In this document: piece after piece, positions 63,862-64,000 of the stretch | Numbering within the stretch: the first letter of the stretch is position 1 | How the letters are laid out: the number at the start of each line of letters is the position of its first letter | Assembly: GCF_039545055.1 (NCBI RefSeq) | Contig: NZ_BAABRP010000014.1 | Location: 1 to 64,000 of the forward strand | From: Deinococcus carri | GTDB taxonomy: Bacteria > Deinococcota > Deinococci > Deinococcales > Deinococcaceae | Direction: 5' to 3' | Length of the DNA stretch: 64,000 bases | Position numbers and translations under genes: made by a program | Notes under the pieces: generated by a model | Told to the model about the DNA's origin: nothing | Databases searched by the model: none | What the model saw: only the letters and a program-made list of their open reading frames with translations

Positions 63862-64000
63862 TCAGCCCCGTTCCCGCTCGCGCAGCACCAGTTGCACCAG
63901 CCCCAGCACCACCAGTTCGGCCTCCTGCGGGCGGACGGGGCGCAGTTCCTCCACCACGAAGCGGCGGGAGAACAGGCTGCGGCGCTTGCGGACGCGGAAG
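63862..64000 (-). CDS. 3' end of an unidentified gene (partial)
   Basis: A frame open from the window edge ends with TGA at 63862. The C-terminal residues read RRFVVEELRPVRPQEAELVV then LGLVQLVLRERERG. The codon use is GC3-rich as in real genes here. The family cannot be named from 46 residues, and the start is outside the window. Confidence 0.6.
   Translation of the reverse strand, partial: FRVRKRRSLFSRRFVVEELRPVRPQEAELVVLGLVQLVLRERERG

Overview
The window is a high-GC bacterial chromosome segment that looks like Deinococcus. The protein families and their order fit that genus. So does a striking promoter pattern: about twenty genes have a TANNNT -10 hexamer ending only 5-7 nt before the start codon, so their mRNAs should be leaderless, a trait known from Deinococcus. 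No tRNA, rRNA, IS transposase, prophage or CRISPR array is visible. Species is not assigned.

Layout. 0.2-4.7 kb: luxS, lspA, rpmB, a GlsB-type membrane protein and thrC-thrB. 4.7-24.7 kb: mixed chromosomal genes, including an MMPL exporter, two aminoglycoside-phosphotransferase-fold kinases, a haloacetate-dehalogenase-like hydrolase, a CDP-alcohol phosphatidyltransferase, an MBL hydrolase, an MFS pump, an AraC regulator, holB, an S66 peptidase, a nitrilase/GNAT pair, trpF, and a compact cluster of five perfect DnaA boxes at 22.3-22.4 kb. 24.7-49.6 kb: one continuous minus-strand cobalamin operon of 21 genes (btuF to cobT), mostly joined by 4-bp or 8-bp start/stop overlaps and headed by a cobalamin riboswitch with an intrinsic terminator. 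49.6-55.2 kb: a GNAT, a MATE pump and exonuclease III, then a second cobalamin group (a CobC-type phosphatase, cobS and a DtxR-family regulator) interrupted by a higBA toxin-antitoxin pair. 55.4-60.2 kb: an ECF sigma factor, a small membrane protein, an RseB-like protein and an exported DUF1800/DUF1501/CxxCH module. 60.3-64 kb: two overlapping double-GNAT genes, a candidate non-coding RNA, a small disordered protein, endonuclease III and the 3' end of an unidentified gene.

How the cobalamin genes work together: CbiX (fused to CbiC), CbiL, CbiF, CbiG, CbiD, CbiH-CbiJ (fused) and CbiE make the corrin ring by a cobalt-early type route. CbiA, CbiP, CobO, CobD, CbiB, CobU, CobT, BluB, CobS and CobC finish it. 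NicO imports cobalt. An aerobic-type late chelatase (CobN with a ChlI/ChlD-like partner) is also encoded. No CbiT or uroporphyrinogen III methyltransferase is seen.

The most unusual features are: (i) at least a dozen degenerate heptameric tandem arrays, often as inverted pairs, placed at gene ends and sometimes recruited into coding sequence; (ii) a CobC-type phosphatase whose only plausible start is an ATC codon placed exactly where a leaderless start should be; (iii) the DnaA-box cluster far from any dnaA gene; (iv) two divergent leaderless promoters that share the same hexamers as -10 and -35; (v) MITE-like elements with ACGGATTCC-type inverted ends.
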